From: Norana najaformis
Taxonomy: Eukaryota; Annelida; Clitellata; Crassiclitellata; Hormogastridae
Direction of reading: 5' to 3'
NCBI GenBank assembly: GCA_964023275.1
Contig: OZ029922.1
Span: forward strand, 4,611,196-4,675,195
DNA: 64,000 nucleotides
Within the stretch, counting starts at the first letter, position 1. Each line of letters opens with the position of its first letter. The notes below the pieces were generated by a model, which saw only the letters and a list, made by a program, of their open reading frames with translations, was not told where the DNA came from and made no database searches. Positions 50,201 through 61,200 of this stretch are shown piece after piece. Both the position numbers and the translations under genes were made by a program.

Positions 50201-51079
50201 AGCGCCTATGGGAAGGCAGCCAGGAAAGTAAGGTGGAGCTTAAGCTGGTTGCTTTAGTTTGTATTGAAAGGCATTAGAATAAATGGCAAGAGGGAAAATA
50301 TGGTTAGCTGAGAACTTGAATCTGCAAAGAGGATCTGCGTTTGCCAAATTCCAGTCACACTCATCTACCGCGGCGTACAACCAGTTGACTGATAACCAAA
50401 TGGCGGATTTAGCTATAGGCATGGGTCGGTTCCCTCCGTGCCCCTCTTGGTTATATGCCGGTGCCCCTCAAACCAGGCCCGTGCATGTTGACTGCTGGAA
50501 TGTGGCGCCCCTCTGGAAACGCTCTTGCACCCACGCAAGCAATCCTGGAGCCGCCATTGTGCTTATATCATGATTTTCCCACTACCTATGCCTACATTTC
50601 TCCCCATCCCATTTCTTTTCCTTCGAATATTATTTCTTCATTCCTGCCCCTACTTTCCCGCGTCTTCCATTTTATTCATTTTATTGCACTTATTACGCGC
50701 GCAGTCCAGTGCACATGAAGCCAAGGCGCGAGAGAATTGTGTGCGAACAGCGGAGTTCTCTCATCAGGATCGAACCTGCAATCGTTGGATTATTGGCCCA
50801 GCGTGCTACCGAATGAGCCACTTTACTGCACATAGGTCTCTAGTTGTGTTGTTTGTTACATTGCAGGTTCGCATCCGGACAAAATGTCAAGGTCACCTCA
50901 CAGTCGAAATGTCGGGCCATAGACGTCATTCAGTCCTTGAGCAGAACGTCACGTACATCGGTGACAACGTGTACGACGTCACGTATGAAGTGTTGAGTCC
51001 TGGCGTTTACGTGATCGCAGTCAAATGGGCGAATTGCCACATACAAGGAAGTCCTTTCGTCTGCACGGTCTCCATGTGA
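42703..51079 (+). CDS. Single-CH-domain protein with two filamin-type repeats and long disordered linkers
   Basis: Predicted cytoskeletal or scaffold protein of 1,424 aa. Exons: 42703-42739, 43709-43912, 44366-44592, 45363-47862, 48213-49306 and 50867-51079; phases agree at all five introns and the total is 4275 nt. Residues 1-81 are a hydrophobic/aromatic N-terminus (LKGFLAWFLRVTWFLDYINP) that I do not recognise. Residues about 82-186 form a CH domain like the second CH of filamin (LLEWVQSLVPAMDINDFSTS, GVALCALMDALVPG, ending VYELLIVIRMLHL). A first filamin-type repeat (about 229-418) is split by a disordered stretch of roughly 100 aa; its C-terminal half ends GSYQVSATFGKADIMGSPMV. A long Ser/Glu/Lys-rich region follows. 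The C-terminal repeat (about 1330-1422) starts FGPGLNEGTVG and ends YVIAVKWANCHIQGSPFVCT. CH domains commonly bind actin, and filamin repeats mediate dimerisation or partner binding. The family is not named here; jitterbug-like or filamin-related proteins are the nearest I know, but those have more CH domains and many more repeats. Confidence 0.85.
43255..43330 (-). mobile_element. LINE 3'-tail fragment in CH/filamin intron 1
   Basis: CTTATAAAGCGCAACTTCAA then GAACAAACTCATCAGTAGCGCTCC matches the tails at 54,616-54,662 and 59,980-60,020. On the minus strand this is the end of a LINE coding frame and its short 3' UTR. Confidence 0.55.
43500..43665. repeat. ~30-bp tandem repeat, about five copies, just before exon 2 of the CH/filamin gene
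   Basis: GGGCCCAACGAACTAAGGGT then CCAATGT repeats with substitutions. The array ends about 45 bp before the exon 2 splice acceptor. Confidence 0.8.
44030..44320. repeat. (TA)n, GGGA and (TGTC)n microsatellite cluster
   Basis: ATATATATATATGCATATAT, then AGGGAGGGAGG-type purine runs, then TCTGTCTGTCTGTCTGTCTG. It lies in intron 2 of the CH/filamin gene; the open frames over it are simple-repeat translation. Confidence 0.9.
44600..44960 (+). mobile_element. LINE reverse-transcriptase C-terminal fragment in CH/filamin intron 3
   Basis: Directly after the exon 3 donor a frame reads RLRDLHWLSVEWRIKFQIAC then LTFKAKNTSFPSYYTLLTPF, the conserved DLHWLPV/FKI..LTYKA signature near the end of CR1/L2-type LINE proteins. 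It is 5'-truncated, and the frame is lost after 44800. Confidence 0.75.
48108..48178. repeat. (GACT)n/(GAAT)n microsatellite in CH/filamin intron 4
   Basis: CTGACTGACTGACTGAATGAATGAATG and similar, about 35 bp before the exon 5 acceptor. Confidence 0.9.
50755..50822 (-). repeat. tRNA-like pseudogene/SINE head (Ile-like), minus strand
   Basis: On the minus strand TGGCTCATTCGGTAGCACGC is a good A box and D arm, CCAATAA fits an anticodon loop with AAT, and GGTTCGATCC is a B box one base short. The T stem and acceptor stem fail to pair, so it is a pseudo-tRNA or SINE head lying 45 bp before the last CH/filamin exon. Confidence 0.45.
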
Positions 51080-52245
51080 CAGTTCAACCGATGGACGGAT
51101 TTACTGAAACTGAGCCGCATCAAGAGAGACTTAAGTATTCAAGAAAATGTCGGTCAACAGCTGGCAAGAGATTTGGACGAAAGCCATGCCGCAGAACTAG
51201 ATGTCGACCTTCTTAATCAGTGTCACTTTTCTTGCTTTAACAATTCCTAAACATTTAAAGTTAGGCTTGTATTTAGACTTTGTATTTCTTCAAGAAGAAA
51301 AAGTTTAGTATTCGTGTGATATGTTTGCAGATTACTGCAGATTTTAAAAAAGACCAGTGGATGTAGATTTTAAAAAACACCAGCGGAGGTAGATTTTAAA
51401 AAAGACCAGTGGAGGTAGCAGTTTTATGAAACTAGTTTAAAATTAAATCCAAAACCTTTGGAGATTTGAGTTGCGCTTTTCTCGTGTAAACATCGACCAA
51501 GCTCAGGTGTCAGTTTTTGTTCATAAGCTGTTCTCTTTCGCCTGGGCTGGACTAGGAGACCTACAACTTTAAAGGGCACTACATAAATGCTTTGAATGAA
51601 TGAATGATTGAATTAATTAATTAATTAACACCTGAAAATTTGTCATGAAAATTTGCCACTAGACTAGAGAATGGCCATGGATGAGTTAGTAAGGGAAGTA
51701 TGCAGCTGATTTTGATGCACGAATAATGCGGAATTGTACTGCAAAAGTGTATCCTATCCTCACTCACCTTCTTCCTTTTGTCCCTCTTTCCCCTCCAATC
51801 CCAAACATCACCCACCCATGCTGTCTCTCTGCCTGACTCGTGGATCTTGACCTTGAACCGAACCCTTTTTGCCTATCGATTTTGTTTTGTCTGAGAGCCT
51901 GTGAATAAGCTGGTCCCTGTGACGTGACTTTGGTTGGGCGCATAGAAATCTGGGGATTACGATTACGATAGAGGTCATAATCGTTGGCATCCCCACTTTA
52001 GGAATATGTCAGTCCGCCTCACAAGTGTTGGGGCCGTTGGTAAATACGGGAATAAGAGATCAAACTTTATTATCGTTATTTGTTATTATTTGGTATTATC
52101 AGTACTATTATTATTTTCACAGCGTGTAACATGTGAATGTGCTACATAATATTCAAGAGTCAGCCAAAGGTCGTTGGGTTAAAAGTTCACAGTTAGCATA
52201 TGGTAGATCAGTGCGCGGTTGTTGATTTTGGAGAAAGTTTTCAAA
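51080..52245. other. Intergenic region between the CH/filamin gene and FAH
   Basis: Contains the CH/filamin 3' UTR with a 28-bp x3 tandem repeat (51,340-51,420, unit GATTTTAAAAAAGACCAGTG), a possible polyadenylation signal ATTAAA at 51442, the SINE-like copy at 51,835-51,985, an AT-rich block at 52,065-52,120 and the FAH promoter just before 52,246. No gene was seen. Confidence 0.6.
51835..51985 (+). mobile_element. SINE-like repeat (copy 4)
   Basis: GGATCTTGACCTTGAACCGA, TTTTGCCTATCGATTTTGTT, GCCTGTGAATAAGCTGGTCC, GTGACGTGACTTTGGTTGGG then GGGATTACGATTACGATAGA, collinear with the element at 63,770-63,890. Confidence 0.8.
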
Positions 52246-55200
52246 ATGTCGACCTTTGTGGAAGTCAGCGCTGACAGTCATTTTACAATTCATAATCTTC
52301 CGTATGGCATCTTTTCTACGCCAGATAACGTGAGACATCCACAGTAATTTATCGGATACCGATAATTGGTTGCTGTTGTTGCTAGAAGTAGATAATGGTC
52401 GGTGACCCCAGTGGCTTATGCAAACCAGACTTCAGTCATTGGTCGGGTTTCGTTGATCGGTGTATTTGGGCACAATCGACTGCTGCTTGGAATTTGGTTC
52501 GCGCTTGACATCGAGGATACTCCATGTCGACATGGGGTAACCCAGCGCCTGGCAGAATCTGATCTAATCTAATGACTTTTATAGCGCCATTATCATAATG
52601 CCCAAGGCTTCAGTCGATGGTCGCTTCAAGTCAAAATCGCAATCCAAAATCATAATCAGTTGGAGAAGCTGGATCGATTTCCGATAGGGCAGAGAAACCA
52701 GAAGCTAGGCTATGGGGGGTAAGCAGGTTGAAAGAGATGAGTTTTAAGTTTAGACCTGAATGACATCACAGAACTGACAGAACGAATTGAACTTGGCAGC
52801 GCATTCCAAAGCTGTAGACCAGCAGCAGAGATTCAACACAATTCTGATACGAGGGATAACAAGAGCCATAGTGTGTATTGATTGAGCGTGGCAGGTCCGC
52901 CCCTCAGGTTGCCATTCAGTTGAAAATCCTGCAGACCCGAGTGAGCGAGAGGAAGGAGACAAGGGGTTTGATTTCAAAGGGAAATTGAAGGTTGGGATAC
53001 TTAATATCCGCACTCTTCTGGAACCTGGTAATGCCAGACTGGATGAGCTTGAGGCTATGAATAGAGCCGTCATGGGCCTTCAGGAGATGAGATGGACTGG
53101 TGGAGGAGAGACGACCATCAGGACGTACAGGGTACTCTGGTTGACCCCCACAGAAGGTAACATCGGACAAGGGAGGGTGGTTCTTGACATTAGTAGGGAG
53201 GCTTCAAGTGCGCAACCATCTGGCACCCCATCAATGACAGTGCACTAAATTATTCCATATGTTAGATTATGTCGAAGATGAAAGTTGTCTGTTAGTGTTT
53301 GGCCAACTACGTAGAACATGTGCTGTAAAATTAGCTTGCTGTTGTTTTGTTTTTTAGCCAAAGCATCGGCCTGGAGTGGCAATTGGGGACAAGATTCTGG
53401 ACTTGAGTGTGATAAGCCATCTGTTCACAGGACCACTGCTCTCTTCACAAACCCATGTGTTCCAAAAAGTATGCATTGCCTGCTTCAGTCGACGATTTTT
53501 TAAAATAGAAACCTGTCTTCTGGCATATCAGTATATATTGCTTTAACATTTTTGTATTTTTTGATGTTTTTGTAATGTTTTTGTTGTTGAAATAGAAAAT
53601 TAATCCACAGGTATCAATCACAGGCACAAATGGCAGTAAATTTAGGGGTAGATTATTTGTCTAAAACTGTATCTAAGACAGATGATAAAGTACTGGAATT
53701 AAAGATATTTTGGCATAGTTTCCACAACTAGTCTTGAGTACATAAAGACTTGACCTTGGGATGCATTCATAATAGGACTGAGATTTAGTGCCCAAAGTAA
53801 ATTCATCAGACGACTCAAGAAACGTTTCAGCTTCAGCGCCTTTGAGAGGTTCTTAAATGGTGCTAAATAGCATAAACATAAACATTTCGGGCAAATAATA
53901 TACTGTATATATATACAACAATATATAACCAGATACATACAGACATGCTCATTATAGAAACCTTGAACTCATACGTCTATATGCTTAGGATCATGTTGAC
54001 TATATGTTCACTTCATCTCTTCTGGAGAAAGGAGAGAGAATTTTTACTCAGTGAGTACTTCTTGGTTTTTGCAAGTCATAACCAATGAAATTACAAGCAA
54101 GTGAAACTTTAAAAAAGATTTTTTGAGCTGAATTTACTAAAGCTGTAACCGGTACTGCTGAATGCCAAAACATTTTTAAATAAGCACTTCATGTACAGAT
54201 GTTAATGAGGATTTACTGAATGATTAGTTATGTCTTTTGTTGATTTATTTCCAGGGTGTCCTGAATGATTTCATGGCACTAGGGTACGGAGCCTGGAGAG
54301 AGGCAAGGAGTCGACTGCAACAGCTGCTTAGCCCTCAGTGCGAGGAACTAAAGGGCAGTGCAGACCTCATGTCCAGGTGTGGTCATCATAATTCGTTGTC
54401 AGGCTCCTAACTGTAAAGAAATCTGTTGGATTGCTCTTGATGAATTGCTCTTCAGCTGAATGACCCCTTAGCACCCTATGACCATTTGTCTGAAGTCTAA
54501 TGTTGAGAGAGGAGGGTAATGAATGAGCAATCATTACCTCTCATTACCTTACCTTCACGAGGGTGAACACCTGCTCTCATTTACTTACTTATTATCGTAA
54601 TCGTAATCATAATCAAAAACTTATAAAGCGCCACTTCAAGATAAAACTCATCAGAGGCGCTCCCTGCCCAATTTCCCATGAGTATTGGGGAATAACACGG
54701 TCTTCAAACGCTTGCGGAAAATAGAGGGAGGAAGAGAGAGGAATTCCCGCCTAAGGTCACCAGGCAAGTTGTTCCATGAGGCAGGACCAACAACAGCGAA
54801 GCTGTGACGCTGTGCAGTAGTAGTGCGAGCCATAGGAACTACCAGGTCTTATGTGATTTAACTTTCAACTTTGGCTGTCATTTTGCTGGTTACGTGAAAT
54901 ACCTTGTAGTCATTTTAGTCTTCGTTCAGTAAAAACATAACATCTCTTCTAATTTGTTTTTAGAGCTTTTGTTTCAATGAATTCAGCAACTCTTCACTTA
55001 CCTGCAGACATTGGTAAGTTTCATGCTGATGAGTTATTGATTATTCACTGATTAATTGTTGAAAGCTTGTTTTTAGAATCTTTATTCGCCAAATGATTGA
55101 AATTTGTTTGTGAACAATAGCTTTCATTTCCAGATGATTAACAATTCAACAAGTGATACATATTTAAAATCGTTTCATTTATTATGTAACCAATTACCCA

Positions 55201-58200
55201 GTTCTCCCAGTACAAACTGCTTTATCATAGAATTTCATATTGACGTCATGTAATAGATGTATAACTTACAAAACTTACTGTTAACTCCAAAACCTCTAAA
55301 CCTTTGTAGATTATCATTTTCTATGCGCATCATGTTTGTTTAATTAAAACTTTGATATTTGTTCCTGATTGAGGTCTTGATGTGTTAAGTGAAATTGCTG
55401 TTCTCTACAAAGAAGATATGCCCTGCAAGGAAAGGTTACAATTTTGCTTGACTGTCATATTGAAACATAGGACGAAAGGTCTTTAAGTTCTGGGACCACT
55501 ACATTAGGGGAGTGGAATTTAACAGGTAAGATATTGTTGATGTGACTCCATCATGTGATGGTATGTATTGATATGTTGATCCTTGATGCAGGTGATTACA
55601 CGGACTTCTACTCGTCTATCTATCACTCCACAAATGTTGGAATCATGTTTCGTGGCAAAGACAATGCGCTGATGCCAAACTGGTTAGTGCGGTTCAAAGA
55701 CTGGCCAGACGAACTGTTTATATTATTGGATGTATGATAATCAAAGGGCTTCTGTAACACCAATATCTTAATTCCTGGGCAGACCTTTCTCCCATAATAT
55801 GATAATGTCGAACTGTTGTCGTACTGTATGGACAGACAGAGATTCTGTAGACATGTTTAAACAAGTGTTGCCCTTACCTTTAGTGCTTTTAGGTGACAGA
55901 TTGCTGATGAGTTTGACATTCACAGCTGCATTTAGGGCAAAGTCATTATAACACTATCTCTGGAAACCATGTCGAGAACGGTCTTGTAACAAGGTCGTTT
56001 TGTAACAAGTTTATTTTCTGTAGAGGAATTAGTTTTGGCATCCATGTCCTTGACCTCGTTACATCAGAATTTGTGCTCTAAAGAAGCACGTTTTAATGAG
56101 TCTTTGGTGTACCATGTAGCTTGTAAAGAAACACTATCCAGTTGTGGTAAGGTGCAAGTAACACTTGTTTATAATATATCTCTGTCGTAGTGCATGCACT
56201 TAGCCAGAAAATCTGTTAATCCAAAGACCATGAGAATTGCTGAGAGACACTAGTCACAAATGAACGATTATTAATAGCCTTGCCTTACCTTTGTTCATGC
56301 CACAGACTTTGATCTTCATTTATTATTCTCTTATGCCTCCAGTTAGACCTTGTTTAATGTCCTAATGGCCAGGATGTTTTTGAAATAACACAAAGTTCAT
56401 GTTTTGTAGTTATATATAAAACTTTATTTACAAGACGTCTTTTACGCGTTATCCATGAAACATCAGCAGAAATCTATTTGAAATTTGATCGCGTTATGCA
56501 GAACGTTCCGACACATACCCCGTGCAGTCACACTTGCTGCCCCGTGCTCACTCCAACAGTGTTATGCCAATCCAATATATATATCCCTGCCTATAAGTAA
56601 GCACTTCTCACATCGGGTTAACACCCCTCCATCTGTTCCATCGAAGATCAGACGACAATTACCACGAATCCACTTTTCATGATGATTTTGTGGTTTATTT
56701 GTATGTTGTGTTGATAATTAGGAAGCATCTTCCAGTTGGGTACCACGGTAGAGCTTCATCTGTTGTTCTTTCTGGAACGCCAATCAGGCGCCCATTGGGC
56801 CAGATTGTTCCGGACGAAAGTTGGTATCAGTTCTTGAATTCAGTTGTTGTTGATTTCAAAGGTTTAGTGTTGTTTTGTAAACTTAGGTTCGTTTCAGCTT
56901 TATTGCACAGCGGTGTGATATTAGAAAACATCCATTATGTTAAGAGTTTTAAGCCATCTGGTTTGCTGTCTGTTACTTTACAGATGCAGAGTAGGGCAAT
57001 TGTTTTTGAAAATTAACCTTTCCAGCCTTGACAGTATTAGCACCATTATCCTGATGCAAAACAAAACAGTAGAAAGTCAGAAGTAAAATGCAACCTAGAC
57101 TATGGTGGATAAACAAGTTGAAGGCAGTGAGTTTTAAGTCTGGGTCTGGATGACTTCAAATATCTGATAGCGGACAACTGGGCAGCAAATTTAAAAATGT
57201 TGATCTAGAAACCAAGAAATCCCAAGATGCTGCCTCAGGTCCTTGTTTGAGGTATGACAGGAATCAAATTGTTGAAAGGTCAGTTATATGTTGCACTGAT
57301 AGGTGAGCGATGAAGAAGGATAGGAAGCTGGTTTAAATGTAAACTTTAAGATAGGTTTTGAACAGGTCTCTGTTCAACAGCTAACCACCCAGTGTAGCGG
57401 TTGCAGTGTGGATGTGAGATGCTGATGTGTTTGAATCTTTGTTATGGCTCTGGCACAGTAAAATAAATTGGTGCACAAAGTATTATAATGTATGCATGTA
57501 TTATAATTTATGCACATATTATAATTTATGCACATATTATAATTTATGCACATATTATAATTTATGCATATATTATAATTTATGCTTGCATTATTTATTG
57601 AAATGTGTGCTTATGTGAGTTGCTGCCTCATTTAGAAAGACTGAGAGCTTTAAAGCTCTGCAGATGTGCAGTTTGAGTGAAATCATTATTGAGGTTTCAT
57701 ATTGAGCTCAAGATAGTTCAGTGAAATTCCAAACAACGGTTAAGGTGAGCATGTTTTATTATGAAGTAAAGAGATACTGCGTTAAAGGTTTCTGTGTTTT
57801 TTTTAGTTCCATACTTGCAAAGCTTTCTTGGATTTTCAGCTACTTTGAACTCATCTGCAAACGAATTGGTTTTGCAGATTTCAGAACTTTTGGCCATTAT
57901 GATTTGACTGTGGCAAATTTATTAATTGCAAGTTTTTTGGTATCTGGTCTATTCAGGCAAACCTCCGATTTTTGATGCTTCAAGGACTCTGGACTTTGAG
58001 CTGGAAGTGGCATTTTTTGTTGGTCCAGGCAACGATCTTGGACAACCGATTCCAGTTAAAAGGGCACATGAACATATCTTTGGATTTGTTCTAATGAATG
58101 ACTGGAGTGGTCAGTGAAAGTTTATTAAATATTTCTGACTATTGTCTTGTGTTTTTTGCAGAAATATGATCTTTTATATCTGTGCATTGTGTTTCAAGAC

Positions 58201-61200
58201 CCTTGTCTCACAAGAAATAGGTTCTTTAGTGCCTTTGAGAAGTTCTAAAAATGTGCTATAGAAAATAGGCATATACGTACATAAAATGCCTACAATACAC
58301 AAATTAGATAGCACCATTCAAAATATTTACCAGAGGTGCTGTTTTGTTGGAAGAACATTTCTTTGTTGGAATTTCTTAGCAGAAAATATGATAAGAATTC
58401 CTGACACCAGAATGTGGGAAAGCATGAGGCCTTGCGGTCGCTATATAGAAAACGTGTACATTCACATTCATCAGTGATGGGTGAAATACTTCTGAAATGT
58501 CGTGAAAAGTATTTAAAATGGTTGTGCAGATTACAGGTCCAGACGTATTAAAATACCATTTAAATGCTTTTCAAAAGTATTCTACTCATCACAATTCAAA
58601 ACCTTGTGATAGAAAAGTAGAACAGAATTTCTGTATTGTAGCCCGTGATATTCAGAAATGGGAATACGTGCCGCTTGGACCTTTTCTCGGAAAGAACTTT
58701 GGTACAACGATATCTCCGTGGATTGTTCCAACCGATGCCCTAATGCCATTTGTTGTTGCCAACATGAAACAGGTAAAACTCATGCCAGGCAAACATAAAT
58801 ACTTGAGAAGGCCAATAAACATGTAGTTTGTGTTGCCAACTTCAGTAAAGCCAAAAGTAAACAATTCTATAAAATAATACATATGCATAATACATATGCA
58901 TATTGAGAGAGAGGAAGGAAGATTGAAATGGAGGGGAGACAAGCAGAAATAATTTTTTAAAGCCACTCTTGAGAGGCTGCTGTAGGCATGGAGTGTTTGT
59001 GACTTCATTTTTTTAGCCTTGGGACATGAAGGCTGGTACCAGTCCTCTCTTATGCTGACTCTTATTCCCACCGACATTTTTTGGTTGATGTACTCATTTT
59101 ATAATTGAACAGAAATCTTTAAATATTGATTTTTCCTGGCAGGCATTTGAACCTCTTATTTGACAGTTCAGCGTGCTGTTCACTTTATGATTTCATGGCA
59201 TATGTACTGTTAATGCAGTTAAGCTGGTATTGAAATTCTTTAACCACTTAACATGGGTGTTATATTTTAAAAGTTAAGTTATTTTCTTGATAGGAACCTG
59301 AGCCACTGCCATATCTACGCCACGAGGATCCGTTTAACTTTGACATCCAGCTTGACATTCTTCTGAAAGGTAAAAACAAAAAACTGTAATGGTCAGATTC
59401 TCTTTAACAATCGGTTTCTGCCTTTATTTATTACAAATTGTTTTATAACACTTTGGTTTAAGTTCAACTGAGTCAGATTTATGTGAGAGGAAAGTTCTGG
59501 CCCATAAGTTGTAGCTTTTTACATGAACACTCAGGAATGCATCTGACTGAAAGGAGCGACTTAAGTATGAACTTTCAAATGAATTTCTGAAATTCTGTGC
59601 ACATGACTGGGATTTAGTTTCAGGCGGTCCTTAACTGTACAGAATGCATTGCTACTAGGTTTTGGCTTATAAATAAATTACCAATAAATCAGTTTTATAT
59701 TGACTAAAACTTAGATTGTTAAGTTTTGAGATTTGCATAAACAGATTGTTAAATTACAATTTACATTCTGCCTTTTCATTTTGAACAGTCGACGGTTTGC
59801 CTCAACCAACCATAATTTCAAAAAGCAACTACAAGGTAATAGACTTAAACTGTGCTATTATGATAAAGCACATGGTGTACTAGTCAATAGTTGCTCATGT
59901 GGGGTGCTATAAAGACTCTTTATAGTGCCCCACATGAGCTTTAATAGCTAAAATCATTTAAGATTGTAACTGTATTAAGAAATTTGTAAAGCTCCACTTC
60001 AGGGTAGCCTCTTCAGAGGTGCTTCTGGCCCATTGACTCATCTCCAATGATTCAATCCTTAGAGACAGGGAAAAGCTGAGAAGAGAAATGCAACCTACAT
60101 TTAAGCTTTATGCTTAGTCTGAGCCTCAAGGCCAATACAGAAGGCTAAAGAAAAATAAGTTGGAAGAGAAATGGATTGTGTGTAGCCAGTAATGGAAATG
60201 GTATGCCCAAAAGAACAATGTTTATGGATGATACAGTTGGAAGGAGATAATGAAAGGTTCTTGTGGAATTATGAAAAGTTGATGAAGTCTGAAGTAAGCT
60301 CAGCACAGAAATAGAGAGGCTGGCCAGAATGCATCACCTTCTGTTCACAAGTCAATTCCAGTAGTTTTTTTTAGCCAAAAATCACTTATATTGTAATTGT
60401 GTAAGAGTTGTGGCTTGTATTCCTATGCTTTGCAGTTTCTAACTGCACACTGAACAAGTTAGGCTTGCGAGTTGCCGTTTTGCCACCTGAAAATTTGCCA
60501 TAACTTTTGAAATATAAATCCCATTTACATTTCTGAAAGGCTAAAACATCAGTCATTCAGCAATCAAACAACCCACAGTCAGATAAGCGTATAAACTAGT
60601 ACTGATATTTGCACATAGTTTATTGGTTGTTATTAACTGAAATAAGTTTAAAATATTATATAGTGCATGTGCATTTTTTTGAGAGATCAAGGTAGGGACT
60701 GAGGGCGATGAGTGTAAGAGACAAGGAGGTACACTTTTTTAGCTAACACAAAACAAGTTCTTATTTCAAGAGTAGTTTTCTGCTAGTGTCAAATCTGTTT
60801 TGTTTTGCCTAGTACCTGTATTGGACGGCGAAACAACAGTTGGCGCATCACTCCATCTCTGGTTGCAACTTAAGACCAGGCGACCTTCTCGCTTCTGGAA
60901 CTATAAGTGGACCGGTAAGTATAAGAAACTTCACAATTTTCTTTAATAGCTGTAATATTTATTTGGGTTTCAATACTGGCTGAACCGTTAAAATGAAAGA
61001 AAGATTCTGACGTATGATACTACAAGCAATCTATCAGTGCTGTATGAAAAAGTGGAAAATTGGAATTTACCCATGATAACATCGGTATGTCTCTTCTCTC
61101 TAGTAAGACTGTTATATAACACAAAATGCTAAAGCTACAAATTGGCATTTTATTCTCTTATTCTCTGTTTCCCCAAATCAGAGGAGTACTAACCACTAAC

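Noticed and set aside
50755-50822. Possible functional tRNA-Ile gene on the minus strand
   Set aside because: B box is one base short and neither the T stem nor the acceptor stem pairs; better explained as a pseudo-tRNA or SINE head.
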